Part shown: positions 1 to 8,270 of the stretch, one piece after another
Layout of the letters: every line of letters begins with the position of its first letter
How positions within the stretch are numbered: position 1 is the first letter of the stretch
Assembly: GCF_001514205.1 (NCBI RefSeq)
Contig: NZ_KQ948763.1
Location: 751,257 to 808,356 of the forward strand
From: Streptomyces griseoruber
GTDB lineage: Bacteria > Actinomycetota > Actinomycetes > Streptomycetales > Streptomycetaceae
Direction: 5' to 3'
DNA length: 57,100 nt
Program-made: the position numbers and the translations under genes
The notes under the pieces: model-generated
Database searches by the model: none
The model's input: only the letters and a program-made list of their open reading frames with translations
What the model was told of the DNA's origin: nothing

Positions 1-1
1 C

Positions 2-793
2 CTCGTCCGCGTCCCCCGCACCGTCCCGGCCGTCGCCGACGAGGCGAGCAGCGGGCCGAGCAACGGGTCGAGCGCCGGGCCGAGCAGTGTCACGGGCGTG
101 CAGGTCTCGGCCCGCTCCGCGGTGCGGACCCCGCAGTTCTGGTGCCTGTGGGTCGTCCTGTGCATGAACGTGACCGCGGGCATCGGCATCCTGGAGAAGG
201 CCGCCCCGATGATCACGGACTTCTTCGCCGACACCTCCACCCCGGTGTCCGTGACGGCTGCCGCCGGGTTCGTCGCCCTGCTGTCCTCGGCCAACATGGC
301 CGGCCGCATCGGCTGGTCGTCCACCTCCGACCTGATCGGCCGCAAGAACATCTACCGCCTCTACCTGGGCGTCGGCGCGCTCATGTACGCGCTGATCGCG
401 CTGTTCGGCGACTCCTCTAAACCGCTGTTCATCCTGTGCGCCCTGGTGATCCTCTCCTTCTACGGCGGCGGCTTCGCGACGGTCCCCGCCTACCTGAAGG
501 ACCTCTTCGGGACCTACCAGGTCGGCGCGATCCACGGACGGCTCCTCACCGCCTGGTCCACGGCCGGCGTCCTCGGACCGCTGATCGTCAACTGGATCGC
601 CGACCGCCAGGAGGAGGCCGGCAAGCACGGCGCGGACCTCTACTCCCTGTCCCTGTTCATCATGATCGGGCTGCTCGCCGTCGGCTTCGTCGCCAACGAG
701 CTGGTCCGCCCCGTCGCCGCCCGCCACCATGTGCCCGCCCCGACGAAGGAGGCCGCCGATGTCACAGCCCGACAGCAGCCCGAGTCCGCCTGA
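2..793 (+). CDS. OFA-family MFS transporter, 3' part
   Basis: The reading frame is open from base 2, so the gene starts upstream of the window and only the C-terminal half is present. It encodes several hydrophobic helices and the MFS loop around residues AGRIGWSSTSDLIGRKN, which fits the oxalate/formate antiporter-like family of inner-membrane carboxylate transporters. A Ser/Gly-rich linker (bases 45-100) precedes the second helical half, as expected for the central cytoplasmic loop. The 3' end overlaps a tiny membrane-protein gene that starts at 759. The substrate cannot be read from the sequence. Confidence 0.85.
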   Translation, partial: LVRVPRTVPAVADEASSGPSNGSSAGPSSVTGVQVSARSAVRTPQFWCLWVVLCMNVTAGIGILEKAAPMITDFFADTSTPVSVTAAAGFVALLSSANMAGRIGWSSTSDLIGRKNIYRLYLGVGALMYALIALFGDSSKPLFILCALVILSFYGGGFATVPAYLKDLFGTYQVGAIHGRLLTAWSTAGVLGPLIVNWIADRQEEAGKHGADLYSLSLFIMIGLLAVGFVANELVRPVAARHHVPAPTKEAADVTARQQPESA

Positions 794-902
794 GCCGGAC
801 CGCCGGCCGCTCATCGCGCTCGCCTGGCTGTGGGTGGGCGCCCCGCTCGCCTACGGGCTGTACGAGCTGGTGCAGAAGGCGGCGAAACTGTTCACCGGGT
901 AG
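759..902 (+). CDS. MFS transporter small subunit (47 aa)
   Basis: ATG at 759 lies inside the end of the upstream transporter gene (35-bp overlap, different frame), preceded by GAAGGAGG at a good distance. The product has a Pro/Ser/Asp-rich N-terminus, one hydrophobic segment (about residues 18-34, with ALAWLWVGAPLAYGLYE) and a short basic tail. Annotation pipelines know such tiny partners of OFA-type transporters as MFS transporter small subunits. Overlap and coupling indicate co-translation with the transporter. The role (stability or assembly) is inferred from context. Confidence 0.75.
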   Translation: MSQPDSSPSPPEPDRRPLIALAWLWVGAPLAYGLYELVQKAAKLFTG

Positions 903-1073
903 CCGTTCAGGCTGCTCATGGGCAGGTGTTCGGGAGGTGTTCGGGCGTCCGAGGGTTAGAGGGAAGCTGACAACCCCGGCGCCCGTTTCCTGTCGCAACA
1001 CCTGTCCCCGTACCCGCGAGTCACTGATCAGACTGGTGGATCCCGCTACCCAAGGCAACGAGGGGGACCCCAC

Positions 1074-2021
1074 ATGAACGGCTCGCGTATCGCCGCCGTC
1101 GGCCACTACCAGCCCGCCAAGGTGCTCACCAACGAGGAACTGGCGGGCATGGTCGACACCAGTGACGAGTGGATCAGGAGCCGGGTGGGCATCCACACCC
1201 GCCACATCGCCGGCCCCGACGAGCCCGTGGACGAGCTGGCCGCACACGCCGCCGCCAAGGCCCTCGCCGCCGCCGGCCTCGCCCCGGCCGACATCGACCT
1301 GGTACTGGTCGCCACGTCCACCGCCGTCGACCGCTCGCCCAACATGGCCGCCCGGGTCGCCGCCCGCCTCGGCATCCCGCGGCCGGCCGCCATGGACGTC
1401 AACGTGGTGTGCGCCGGCTTCACCCACGCCCTGGCCACCGGCGACCACACGGTCCGCGCGGGCGCCGCGACCCGTGCCCTGGTCATCGGCGCCGACAAGA
1501 TGTCCGAGGTGACGGACTGGTCCGACCGCACGACCTGTGTCCTCGTCGGTGACGGAGCGGGCGCCGCGGTCGTCGAGGCATGTCCCGACGGCGTCGAGCC
1601 CGGGATCTCGCCCGTGCTGTGGGGATCGGTGCCCGAGATGGGGCACGCGGTACGCATCGAGGGCCAGCCGGCGCGGTTCGCCCAGGAGGGGCAGAGTGTC
1701 TACCGGTGGGCCACCACCCAGCTTCCGCCGCTCGCCCGCCAGGCCTGCGAGCGCGCCGGACTGCGCCCCGAGGATCTCGCCGCCGTCGTGCTGCACCAGG
1801 CGAACCTGCGGATCATCGAGCCGCTGGCCCAAAAGATCGGCGCCGTCAACGCGGTGGTCGCCCGCGATGTCACCGCTTCGGGGAACACTTCCGCCGCCAG
1901 CATCCCGCTCGCCTTCTCCAAGCTGGTCGAGCAGGGCGCGATCTCCACCGGGGATCCGGTGCTGCTCTTCGGCTTCGGAGGCAACCTGTCGTACGCCGGA
2001 CAGGTCGTACGCTGCCCGTGA
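1074..2021 (+). CDS. 3-oxoacyl-ACP synthase III family protein (FabH-like)
   Basis: A 315-residue thiolase-fold condensing enzyme. The triad is visible: Cys113 in VNVVCAGFTHAL, His241 in LHQANLRIIEPL and Asn271 in ASGNTSAASIPLA, so it should be able to load an acyl group on Cys and condense or transfer it. The length matches FabH (about 310-340 aa). ATG at 1074 follows GAGGGGGA. It lies outside any fatty-acid operon, between a transporter and a GntR regulator, which suggests an accessory KASIII (starter unit or acyltransfer in a specialised pathway) rather than the housekeeping enzyme. Substrate unknown. Confidence 0.85.
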   Translation: MNGSRIAAVGHYQPAKVLTNEELAGMVDTSDEWIRSRVGIHTRHIAGPDEPVDELAAHAAAKALAAAGLAPADIDLVLVATSTAVDRSPNMAARVAARLGIPRPAAMDVNVVCAGFTHALATGDHTVRAGAATRALVIGADKMSEVTDWSDRTTCVLVGDGAGAAVVEACPDGVEPGISPVLWGSVPEMGHAVRIEGQPARFAQEGQSVYRWATTQLPPLARQACERAGLRPEDLAAVVLHQANLRIIEPLAQKIGAVNAVVARDVTASGNTSAASIPLAFSKLVEQGAISTGDPVLLFGFGGNLSYAGQVVRCP

Positions 2022-2109
2022 ACGGCTCGCCGGCGGCGGTGTGACGCGTCCGACGGCCCGGGGACTGGCCACAGTGCGCCGTAGACTGTAGACGAAAGAC
2101 AATCGAAAG

Positions 2110-2150
2110 GTCGGCTGTAGACAGTACGCAGTACACGGTGGACAGCCGAC
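2110..2150. promoter_or_regulatory. Inverted repeat upstream of gntR (possible operator)
   Basis: GTCGGCTGT (2110-2118) and ACAGCCGAC (2142-2150) are perfect complements separated by 23 bp. The spacer holds GTAC-GCA-GTAC, and TGTAGAC words recur just upstream. The element sits about 90 bp before the GntR start at 2241. This fits an autoregulatory operator or a transcript hairpin, and the sequence alone cannot separate them. Confidence 0.4.
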
Positions 2151-2240
2151 TCCATACAGTCTGCCCCCATACGTCTTTCGCATTCGTGGCTGTCCCGGCT
2201 GCCGTTGCTGCCCGGCGCTGCCCAGAAGGGGAACCGACCG

Positions 2241-2918
2241 ATGTTGTCGACAGGACTGCCGCAGGGTGCGGTGCCCAAGCTCGAACGGCCAGGCCCGCTG
2301 CGCGACCGCGTCTACGAGGCGCTGCTCGAGCTCATCACCACCCGTGCCCTCCAGCCGGGCCAGCACCTCGTCGAGAGCGAGCTGGCGAACCACCTCGGCG
2401 TCTCGCGCCAGCCCGTGCGCGAGGCGCTGCAGCGGCTCAACACCGAGGGCTGGGTGGACCTCAGGCCCGCGCAGGGCGCGTTCGTGCACGAGCCGACCGA
2501 GGAGGAGGCCGACCAACTCCTCACGGTCCGCACGCTGTTGGAGGCCGAGGCGGCCCGGCTCGCGGCCGCGCAGGCGAAGACGTACGACATCGACGCCCTC
2601 GACGAGATTCTGGCCCTGGGCCTGCAGGCCGTGGCCGACGACGACGTGGACGCCGCCGTCGCCCTCAACGCCCGCTTCCACGCCAAGATCATGGAGCTGG
2701 CGGGCAACGCGGTCCTGGCCGAACTGGCGGCACAGGTCGACCGGCGTGTGCGCTGGTACTACACGCCGGTCGCCCGGCAGCGCGGCGAGCAGTCCTGGAT
2801 CGAGCATCGCGATCTGATCACCGCGATCCTCAACCGCGACGAACAGCTGGCCACCCGGCTCATGCGGGAGCACACCGAGCACACCCGGCGCTCGTACCAC
2901 GCCCGCGCCAAGTCCTGA
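2241..2918 (+). CDS. GntR-family regulator, FadR/FCD subfamily
   Basis: A 225-residue protein. The N-terminal winged helix-turn-helix spans about residues 15-80 (LRDRVYEALLELIT, then SELANHLGVSRQPVREALQRL, the standard GntR recognition helix). The C-terminal all-helical FCD effector domain has the metal/ligand-type residues of the subfamily (for example NARFHAKIMELAGN and the EHRDLITAI helix with His). ATG 2241 was chosen over upstream codons because AGAAGGGGA lies just before it. A strong terminator follows. It probably controls the neighbouring transporter, synthase or former dehydrogenase genes. The ligand is not predictable. Confidence 0.88.
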   Translation: MLSTGLPQGAVPKLERPGPLRDRVYEALLELITTRALQPGQHLVESELANHLGVSRQPVREALQRLNTEGWVDLRPAQGAFVHEPTEEEADQLLTVRTLLEAEAARLAAAQAKTYDIDALDEILALGLQAVADDDVDAAVALNARFHAKIMELAGNAVLAELAAQVDRRVRWYYTPVARQRGEQSWIEHRDLITAILNRDEQLATRLMREHTEHTRRSYHARAKS

Positions 2919-2923
2919 CCCTT

Positions 2924-2959
2924 CCCGGGGTGCAGGGCCTGACGGTCCTGCACCCCGGG
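2924..2959 (+). terminator. Rho-independent-type terminator after gntR
   Basis: CCCGGGGTGCAGG (2924-2936) pairs perfectly over 13 bp with CCTGCACCCCGGG (2947-2959) around a 10-nt loop, 6 bp after the gntR stop codon. There is no T tract, as is usual for Streptomyces terminators. Confidence 0.8.
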
Positions 2960-3059
2960 GCTCCGGGCTCAGCTGACGGCCGCTCAAAAACATTCGCAGA
3001 CATGCCGATCGGGGCCCGCCACGTCGTGGTGGGCCCTGAGTCGTGCGCCTGTCCAGGCG

Positions 3060-4213
3060 GTGGCGCCGCTCGTGCGTGCTCCCTTCCCGCCGACCGGCCC
3101 CCTGCCGTGGTTCGCGCAGGCCGACGTGGACCGGCCGTCGACGGGGTGCGCTGGTACGTCGACGGGATCGAGCCGATGCTGGCCGGCCGGGCCCCGCTGG
3201 ACGGCCCGGTCTCCAACATCGCGAGCTGGAACTACCCGATGAGCGTGCTCGTTCACGCGGTGCTGGTGCTGGTGCTGGTGCTGGTGCTGGTGCTGGTGCT
3301 GGTGCTGGCACTGGCACTGGCGGGCAACACGGTGTCGCAGGCGCCGGTGCGGGCGCCCGAGATCGGCTGCGTCTCCTTCGCCGGCGGCCGCGACACCGGC
3401 GCCGCGGTGGCCACGGCCGTCACCGACCTCGGCAAACGGCGCGTCCTCGAACAGGAGGGACTCAACACCTGGGGCATCTGGAACCCCTCGGACTTCGACA
3501 CCCTGGCCGCAGTGATCCCCAAACTGTTCGACTACGGCAAGCAGCGCTGCACGGCGTATCCGCGGTTCGTCGTCCAGCGCGAGCCGTTCGACGCGTTCCT
3601 CACCGCCTACCTCCCGGTGGTCCGCACCCTGACCACCAGACACCCGCTGGCCGTGGAGCGCCGCACCGACCCCTACCCCCGGCTGGACTTCGGACCGGTG
3701 ATCAACGCGGCCAAGGCCAAGGAGCTGCGCGACCAGGTCGCCGAGGCGGTCGACCGCGGAGCCGTCCTTCTGTACCGCGGCGACCCGGCCGACGCCCGGG
3801 TCCTCCCCGGCCAGGACACCTCGGCGTACGTGCAGCCCGTCGCGCTCCTCAACCCGCCGCCGTCCTCGCCGCTGCACCACGCGGAGCCGTTCGGGCCGGT
3901 CGACACGATCGTCCTGGTCGACACGGAGGCAGAGCTGCTCGCCGCGATGAACGCGTCCAACGGCGCGCTCGTCGCCACCCTGTCCACGGACGACCGCGCG
4001 ACCTACGCGCGACTGGCCCCGCAGATCCGCGCGTGCAAGGTCGGGCACGGCCGGCCCCGCTCGCGCGGCGACCGGGAGGAGCTGTTCGGCGGCTTCGGCG
4101 CGTCCTGGCGGGGCGCGGTCGTCGGCGGCGAGCTGCTGGTGCGCGCGGTGACCCGGGGACCGGCGGGGGAGCGGCTGCCGGGGAACTTCCCGGAGTACCA
4201 CCTGATGCCCTGA
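3060..4213 (+). pseudogene. Decayed aldehyde dehydrogenase family gene
   Basis: Clear aldehyde dehydrogenase-superfamily segments remain, in broken order. One frame encodes PLPWFAQADVDR (about 3100-3135). It then shifts to another frame that gives DGVRWYVDGIEPMLAG, ASWNYPMSVLVHA, EQEGLNTWGIWN, KQRCTAYPRFVVQ, DFGPVINAAKA, PFGPVDTIVLVDTE and NFPEYHLMP. The normal sequence between the ASWNYPMS motif and RAPEIGCVSFAGG, which carries much of the cofactor site, is replaced by a hexanucleotide expansion encoding repeated Val-Leu. About 60-70 residues appear missing there, and the N-terminal region is absent. The catalytic-Cys-like region (KQRCTAY) survives. It lacks a plausible start codon and is best read as a non-functional remnant. 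Confidence 0.75.
3259..3306 (+). repeat. Hexanucleotide (GGTGCT)x8 tandem repeat
   Basis: Eight perfect copies of GGTGCT, followed by two GGCACT variants, lie inside the aldehyde dehydrogenase remnant. On the plus strand they encode Leu-Val repeats and on the minus strand His-Gln or Pro-Ala repeats. This pattern suggests slippage expansion at a former Val-Leu-Val-Leu codon run, at the same place where part of the enzyme is missing. Confidence 0.9.
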
Positions 4214-4224
4214 CGGCGTCCGCG

Positions 4225-4960
4225 TCACCTCACCCGGGCGGCGACCTCGTCGGCCGGCCACCGTGCCACGCCCCGCGGGTAGGGGCACGGCAGGCTGAGC
4301 ACGATGTGATCGTGGCGGGCCGGGGGGCACGGCCGAGGTCGGTGCAGCGCGCGTCGAGGATCCGGGCGCGCTCGGCGACGGAGCCGACGCTGTGGTGCGG
4401 TGGTCCGGGGATGTTCCGGATGCCGCCGTGCCCGGCGACCGGCCGCGGCAGCCGGGTGCCGCTGAGCCGGTGGTGGGCGCCGTCGAAGCCGAGGACGTCG
4501 AGGGTCCGAAGACGTCGAGGGTCCACATCCGCCGGAGGATCTCCACGGTCTCCGCGAGACGGGCGATGCCCTCGGCGGACGGGACGAGGGCGAGGCCGTA
4601 CGCCTCGTACCCGGTGATCGCGGGAGCGGGGTCGCGTCCCTGGAGCACCGGCTCGGCCGTCTCCTCGAGCACGCCCGGGCCGGGTTCGCGAGGGTGTCCG
4701 CGGCGGCGCTCGCCCTCGCTCGTCGACGGTCTGGAGGACCACGGACCGGTGACCTGACGGCACAGCCCGCGCGACCGCCGCCGCGACACCGTCGAACGCA
4801 CCCCGCCCGGCCGGCCGCGACTGTCGGCACCGGGGCGAGCGGGCGCCCGAGGCCGCGGAACGCCGCTTCCTCGTCCCGCTGGACGAGCCGACGGCGACCG
4901 CCGCTGCGCGCGCTGCCACATCCCTGCCGCCGAGGGTGCCGAGGGCGCGGGCGGCGGGAA
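4225..4960 (-). pseudogene. Decayed luciferase-like (LLM) F420-type oxidoreductase
   Basis: Pieces of a luciferase-like monooxygenase-fold enzyme are spread over three minus-strand frames. YEAYGLALVPSAEG and RLAETVEILRRMWT lie at about 4620-4515, FDGAHHRLSGTRLPRPV plus GGIRNIPGPP at about 4495-4390, and VLSLPCPYPRGVARWPADE near 4300-4230. A 17-bp tandem duplication (4494-4524) falls exactly at the first frame change, and a second shift follows a G run near 4322. The N-terminal half is barely recognisable. Together with the adjacent aldehyde dehydrogenase remnant it marks a decaying catabolic locus. The outer boundary at 4960 is approximate. Confidence 0.6.
4494..4524. repeat. 17-bp period tandem duplication causing a frameshift
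   Basis: GACGTCGAGGGTCC occurs at 4494-4507 and again at 4511-4524. A 17-bp insertion is not a multiple of three, and it coincides with the frame switch in the LLM oxidoreductase remnant. Confidence 0.8.
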
Positions 4961-5134
4961 GGGCGGTGGTGATTCGGTGGCGCGGTGACCGGTCCGTCAC
5001 CCCGGGTGACACCCCTCGGTGCGACCCCGCCGCGGCCGTCTGGCGTGCGGATATGCAGGTGAAACGCACTCCGAAAGCTTGGTATTGTTGTCCATGTCGC
5101 CGCGGGGAACACCCCGTCGGCCGACACACACCTT

Positions 5135-5219
5135 GTCCGGGTGGCGGAATGGCAGACGCGCTAGCTTGAGGTGCTAGTGCCCTTTATCGGGCGTGGGGGT
5201 TCAAGTCCCCCCTCGGACA
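5135..5219 (+). tRNA. tRNA-Leu (anticodon GAG)
   Basis: A full cloverleaf can be folded. Acceptor stem GTCCGGG pairs with CTCGGAC (5212-5218), with discriminator A at 5219. The anticodon stem CTAGC/GCTAG encloses loop TTGAGGT with anticodon GAG (5168-5170). A long variable arm built on GCCC/GGGC is diagnostic of class II tRNAs (Leu, Ser, Tyr), and the T arm contains GGTTCAAGTCC. CCA is not encoded. A possible promoter lies upstream, with -10 TATTGT at 5083-5088 and GTGAAA about 18 bp before it. Confidence 0.95.
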
Positions 5220-5287
5220 CTCTCACTCTCCGTGCCGAGTCGAATCCGCTCGGTGAGTGCTTGATGCCTGTTAGATGTCTAGTTGAT

Positions 5288-5315
5288 GCCCGCATCCGGC
5301 TCATGCCGGTGCGGG
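5288..5315 (+). terminator. Terminator downstream of tRNA-Leu
   Basis: GCCCGCA-t-CCGG pairs with CCGG-TGCGGGC around a 6-nt loop and is followed by TTTCTC. It lies about 70 bp after the tRNA. Confidence 0.75.
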
Positions 5316-5332
5316 CTTTCTCGTCGCCGCAT

Positions 5333-5383
5333 CTGGCCGGACTGGCCGGACTGGCCGGACTGGCCGGACTGACCGGACTGGCA
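5333..5383. repeat. 9-bp tandem repeat (CTGGCCGGA)n
   Basis: About five and a half copies of CTGGCCGGA, one of them CTGACCGGA. It lies in the roughly 530-bp non-coding stretch between the tRNA and the conservon (5220-5749). That stretch otherwise holds only a terminator and short direct repeats. Confidence 0.85.
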
Positions 5384-5546
5384 GTTCCGGGCCGCTCCTG
5401 GCCCTTCCCTGGCGCGCAGTAATTGTTTGCATCTCGCCCGAATGTCGCGGAAGACCGTTTATCACTTGTTCTGTCGCGGTCCTCGCGCGGGCCGTCGCGC
5501 CGTCACCTCCCGGTACGGCTGACGGTCTGTCAATGTTCATCAGGGT

Positions 5547-5703
5547 CCGCATATTGACGGTCTGTAGCGCCATCTTGTGGTGATACGATCACGCTCGCTT
5601 GTAGAGCGGGCGGATGGGTGCAAGACGACATCTCCGACTACGGGGACGGTCCGGGCGGCAACCCCGATGCGGGCGGTCCGCCGATCCACCCGCATATTGA
5701 CGG
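5547..5703. repeat. Paired 14-bp direct repeats upstream of the conservon
   Basis: CCGCATATTGACGG occurs at 5547-5560 and again at 5690-5703, and GACGGTCTGT occurs at 5521-5530 and 5556-5565. They flank the region where a promoter for cvnA would lie, about 50-230 bp before its start. They may be binding sites for a regulator or a local duplication. I do not recognise the motif. Confidence 0.45.
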
Positions 5704-5749
5704 GAATTCAGCAACTGGCCGTCAGTCGAGGCCGCCTGAAGAGAGTCTT

Positions 5750-6922
5750 ATGACTGATTACATACAGAACCCGGTACTCTGGGCTCTCCTCGTCGCCGTA
5801 CTCGTCGCAGTCGCCGTCATAGTTCGCCAGCGCAGGGCGGCGCGGACGTTAAGGCAGGAGTTCGCAGATGTCCGGGCTCGCCATGCCGAGCTCGAGAACG
5901 GGTACGCGAAATCCGTCGAGGCAGCTCAGGAAAGAGCCGAAGAGGCTACGAAAACGGTCCTGAAGTCCGCCATGCGGACCCTTCAGGGCCTTGCCGCGGA
6001 ACAGCAGTTGATTGTCTCCCGGCTGCAGAACAAATACGGTGAGTCGGTCATCCTCCAGGACCTGTTGGAGATCGACCACACCAACTCCCAGTTCGGCCGA
6101 CGCGCCCAGTCCATCGCCGTCCTGTGCGACGGCTGGCTCGGACGTCAGCGCGATGTCGCCTCGGTCTACGACGTCGTCCGCAGCGCCCAGGGCAGGGTCC
6201 GCCATTACCGGCGGGTGGAAATTCTTTCGCAGGTCGACTTCGGCATCACCAGCCGCGCCGTTGAACCGGTCGCCCTCGCTCTCGCCGAACTCCTCGACAA
6301 CGCCACCAGCTATTCCAGCCCGGACACCGTCGTCGAAATCAACATCCGCACCGTGCCCAAGGGCATTTGTATCGTCGTCGACGACGCCGGTGTCGGTATG
6401 AACGACGAGGAACGGGCCCGCGCCGAGAAACTCCTGTCCAGCGATCGCGTCTCCGGTGTCTCCGCACTCGGCAACCCGCCGCAGTTCGGCTTCGCGGTCA
6501 TCGGTGTGCTCAGCGAGCGCTTCGGTTTCGAGGTGTCCGTGGACTCCTCCTCGCCGTACGGCGGCGTCCGCGCGGTCCTTCTCCTGCCGCACGACCTGCT
6601 CACCACCGCACCCGAGCAGAAGGATCCGACCCCCGCCCCGTCCCCCGTGACGGCCGCGCCGGCCCCCGGCGGTCCCGAGGCTCCGCTGACCATGGCCACC
6701 ACCGCCGACGGTCTGCCGAAGCGGCGCCGCAAGCGGCCGATGGCCATCGTGCCCGGCAGCGCCTCGAACGGTGCCGGTCCCGCCCGCTCGGGCGCGGAGA
6801 CGGCAGCGATCATGGGCGCCTTCCAGCGTGGCACCCGGTCCGGACGGGCCACGCAGACGGACCCCGCGGAACAGTCGAGCAGCACCCGTGGTGCAAGCAG
6901 CGAAGGGCATGAGTTCTCGTGA
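5750..6922 (+). CDS. cvnA: Conservon sensor-like ATPase CvnA
   Basis: A 390-residue protein. One N-terminal membrane segment (about residues 7-25, PVLWALLVAVLVAVAVIV) is followed by a long charged coiled coil (about 28-80). A central domain and a histidine-kinase-type ATPase domain come next: N box LAELLDNATSYS, G1 box VDDAGVGMN, G2-like FGFAVIGVL. The C-terminal tail is Pro/Ala-rich and basic. It is the first gene of a cvnABCD operon. Conservon A proteins resemble sensor kinases and are proposed to organise a membrane complex with the small GTPase. ATG 5750 was chosen (GAAGAGA before it, and the membrane helix starts at once). A GTG at 5618 is an alternative. The stop overlaps the next gene. 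Confidence 0.9.
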   Translation: MTDYIQNPVLWALLVAVLVAVAVIVRQRRAARTLRQEFADVRARHAELENGYAKSVEAAQERAEEATKTVLKSAMRTLQGLAAEQQLIVSRLQNKYGESVILQDLLEIDHTNSQFGRRAQSIAVLCDGWLGRQRDVASVYDVVRSAQGRVRHYRRVEILSQVDFGITSRAVEPVALALAELLDNATSYSSPDTVVEINIRTVPKGICIVVDDAGVGMNDEERARAEKLLSSDRVSGVSALGNPPQFGFAVIGVLSERFGFEVSVDSSSPYGGVRAVLLLPHDLLTTAPEQKDPTPAPSPVTAAPAPGGPEAPLTMATTADGLPKRRRKRPMAIVPGSASNGAGPARSGAETAAIMGAFQRGTRSGRATQTDPAEQSSSTRGASSEGHEFS

Positions 6923-7320
6923 ACGACGACCTGTCATGGATGCTTGACAGCGCCCTGGAGATCCCCGGGGCCCTGCACGCCGTCCTGATCTCCGCCGACG
7001 GCCTGCTGATGGCACGGACGCAGGACTTCGGCAAGGACGACGCGGACCGGGTGGCGGCGGCGATGAGCGGTGTGCAGTCGCTCAGCCGCTCGCTCGCCTT
7101 CTTCTGCGAGGACGCCGGCCAGCGGTGGCGCCAGACGCTCGTCGAGTTCGACGGGGGCTGGGTCTTCCTGATCTCCGCCGGTGAGGGCGCCTACCTCGGC
7201 GTCTCCGCCTCGCCCGACGTCGACATGCAGGACATCACCTTCCGGATGCAGCAACTCGTCGGTCAGCTCGGCAAGGCCCTGACGACCCCGCCGCGCGAGA
7301 ACCTCGGCGTACGGTCATGA
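6919..7320 (+). CDS. cvnB: Roadblock/LC7 domain protein CvnB
   Basis: A 133-residue single-domain roadblock/LC7 protein (alpha-beta fold; LDSALEIPGALHAVLISADG and the YLGVSASPDVD strand). Such proteins modulate small GTPases of the MglA/CvnD type. The GTG start overlaps the cvnA stop (GTGA) and the stop overlaps cvnC (ATGA), so all four genes are translationally coupled. Confidence 0.9.
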   Translation: MNDDLSWMLDSALEIPGALHAVLISADGLLMARTQDFGKDDADRVAAAMSGVQSLSRSLAFFCEDAGQRWRQTLVEFDGGWVFLISAGEGAYLGVSASPDVDMQDITFRMQQLVGQLGKALTTPPRENLGVRS

Positions 7321-7694
7321 CCGGTTTCGACGAACTGGAACCCCAGACACCGGAATTAGTGCGTCCGTACGTCATCACCAAGGGACGTGGACTGCCCGAT
7401 GAGGACAAGCTCTCCCTCATCACCCTGGTCACCGCTGTCGCCGACCGGCAGCAGCGGCCCACCCGGCTGTCCCCGGAGGAGCAGAACCTGCTCGACCTGT
7501 GCTCGGCGGGCTACCTCTCGGTCGCCGAGATCGCGGGGCACACCCAACTGCCCCTCGGCGTGGTCAAGATCCTCCTCGCCGCCCTCACCGAGGGCGGCTA
7601 CCTCGTCACCCGCCCGCCCGTACAGCGGGCCCCGCTCGCCGACAGGGAGATCCTGGAGGAGGTGCTGAATGGTCTCAGGGCCAAGTTTGGATGA
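7317..7694 (+). CDS. cvnC: DUF742 protein CvnC
   Basis: A 125-residue DUF742 protein. It starts with a conserved VRPYVITKGRG-type segment and ends in a winged-helix-like region (EIAGHTQLPLGVVKILLAALTEGGYLV). It is the third conservon component. The ATG overlaps the cvnB stop, and the gene runs 26 bp into cvnD. Family function is described as DNA-binding-like or complex-forming but is not firmly established. Confidence 0.9.
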   Translation: MTGFDELEPQTPELVRPYVITKGRGLPDEDKLSLITLVTAVADRQQRPTRLSPEEQNLLDLCSAGYLSVAEIAGHTQLPLGVVKILLAALTEGGYLVTRPPVQRAPLADREILEEVLNGLRAKFG

Positions 7695-8262
7695 GACGGC
7701 GTACGTCCGTGAGGGCGCCACGCAGACCGCGGTGAAGATCCTCGTGGTCGGCCACTTCGCGGTGGGCAAGACCACGTTCATCGGGGCCATCTCCGAGATC
7801 CAGCCGCTGTCCACCGAGGAGACGATGACGCGGGCAGCCGAATCGGTCGACGACCTCAAGGGAGTCCAGGGCAAGACCACCACCACGGTCGCCATGGACT
7901 TCGGCCGGCTGACCATCAGCGACCGCGTCGTGCTGTACCTGTTCGGAACGCCGGGCCAGCAGCGCTTCGTGCAGATGTGGGAGGACATGGCACGCGGCGC
8001 GCTCGGCGCGCTGGTGCTGGTCGACCCCGAGCGACTCGCGGACTCCTTCGCCGTGATCGACCTGATCGAGCAGTACGGACTCGACTACGCCATCGCCGTC
8101 AACCACTTCGACGGCGCGCCCCCGCGTGACGTGACGGCCCTGCGCGAAGCACTGGACCTGCTCGACGACACCCCCGTCGTCACCTGCGACGCACGGGACG
8201 AGAAGTCCTCGGCCCAAGCGCTGATCACCCTCGTCCGTCACTTGCAGGACCGTGCCCACTAG
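7669..8262 (+). CDS. cvnD: Conservon small GTPase CvnD
   Basis: A 197-residue Ras-like GTP-binding protein. The P-loop GHFAVGKT lies at residues 28-35, the switch II/G3 region is LFGTPGQQRF, and the G4-type motif is VNHFDG (a variant of NKxD). ATG 7669 overlaps the end of cvnC. Together with CvnA-C it forms the membrane-associated heteromeric complex described for conservons, a bacterial analogue of a G-protein switch. Confidence 0.9.
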   Translation: MVSGPSLDETAYVREGATQTAVKILVVGHFAVGKTTFIGAISEIQPLSTEETMTRAAESVDDLKGVQGKTTTTVAMDFGRLTISDRVVLYLFGTPGQQRFVQMWEDMARGALGALVLVDPERLADSFAVIDLIEQYGLDYAIAVNHFDGAPPRDVTALREALDLLDDTPVVTCDARDEKSSAQALITLVRHLQDRAH

Positions 8263-8270
8263 GAGCAGAA

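Noticed and set aside
2138..3050. 5' extension of the aldehyde dehydrogenase frame as an N-terminal domain
   Set aside because: It is antisense-like Arg/Pro/Ala sequence over the GntR gene, not the family's N-terminus.
762..3317. Long open minus-strand frame of 851 codons
   Set aside because: It runs antisense to the KASIII and GntR genes, has shadow-like Arg/Gly/Pro composition and starts in the Pro-Ala repeat opposite the GGTGCT array. No domain is visible.
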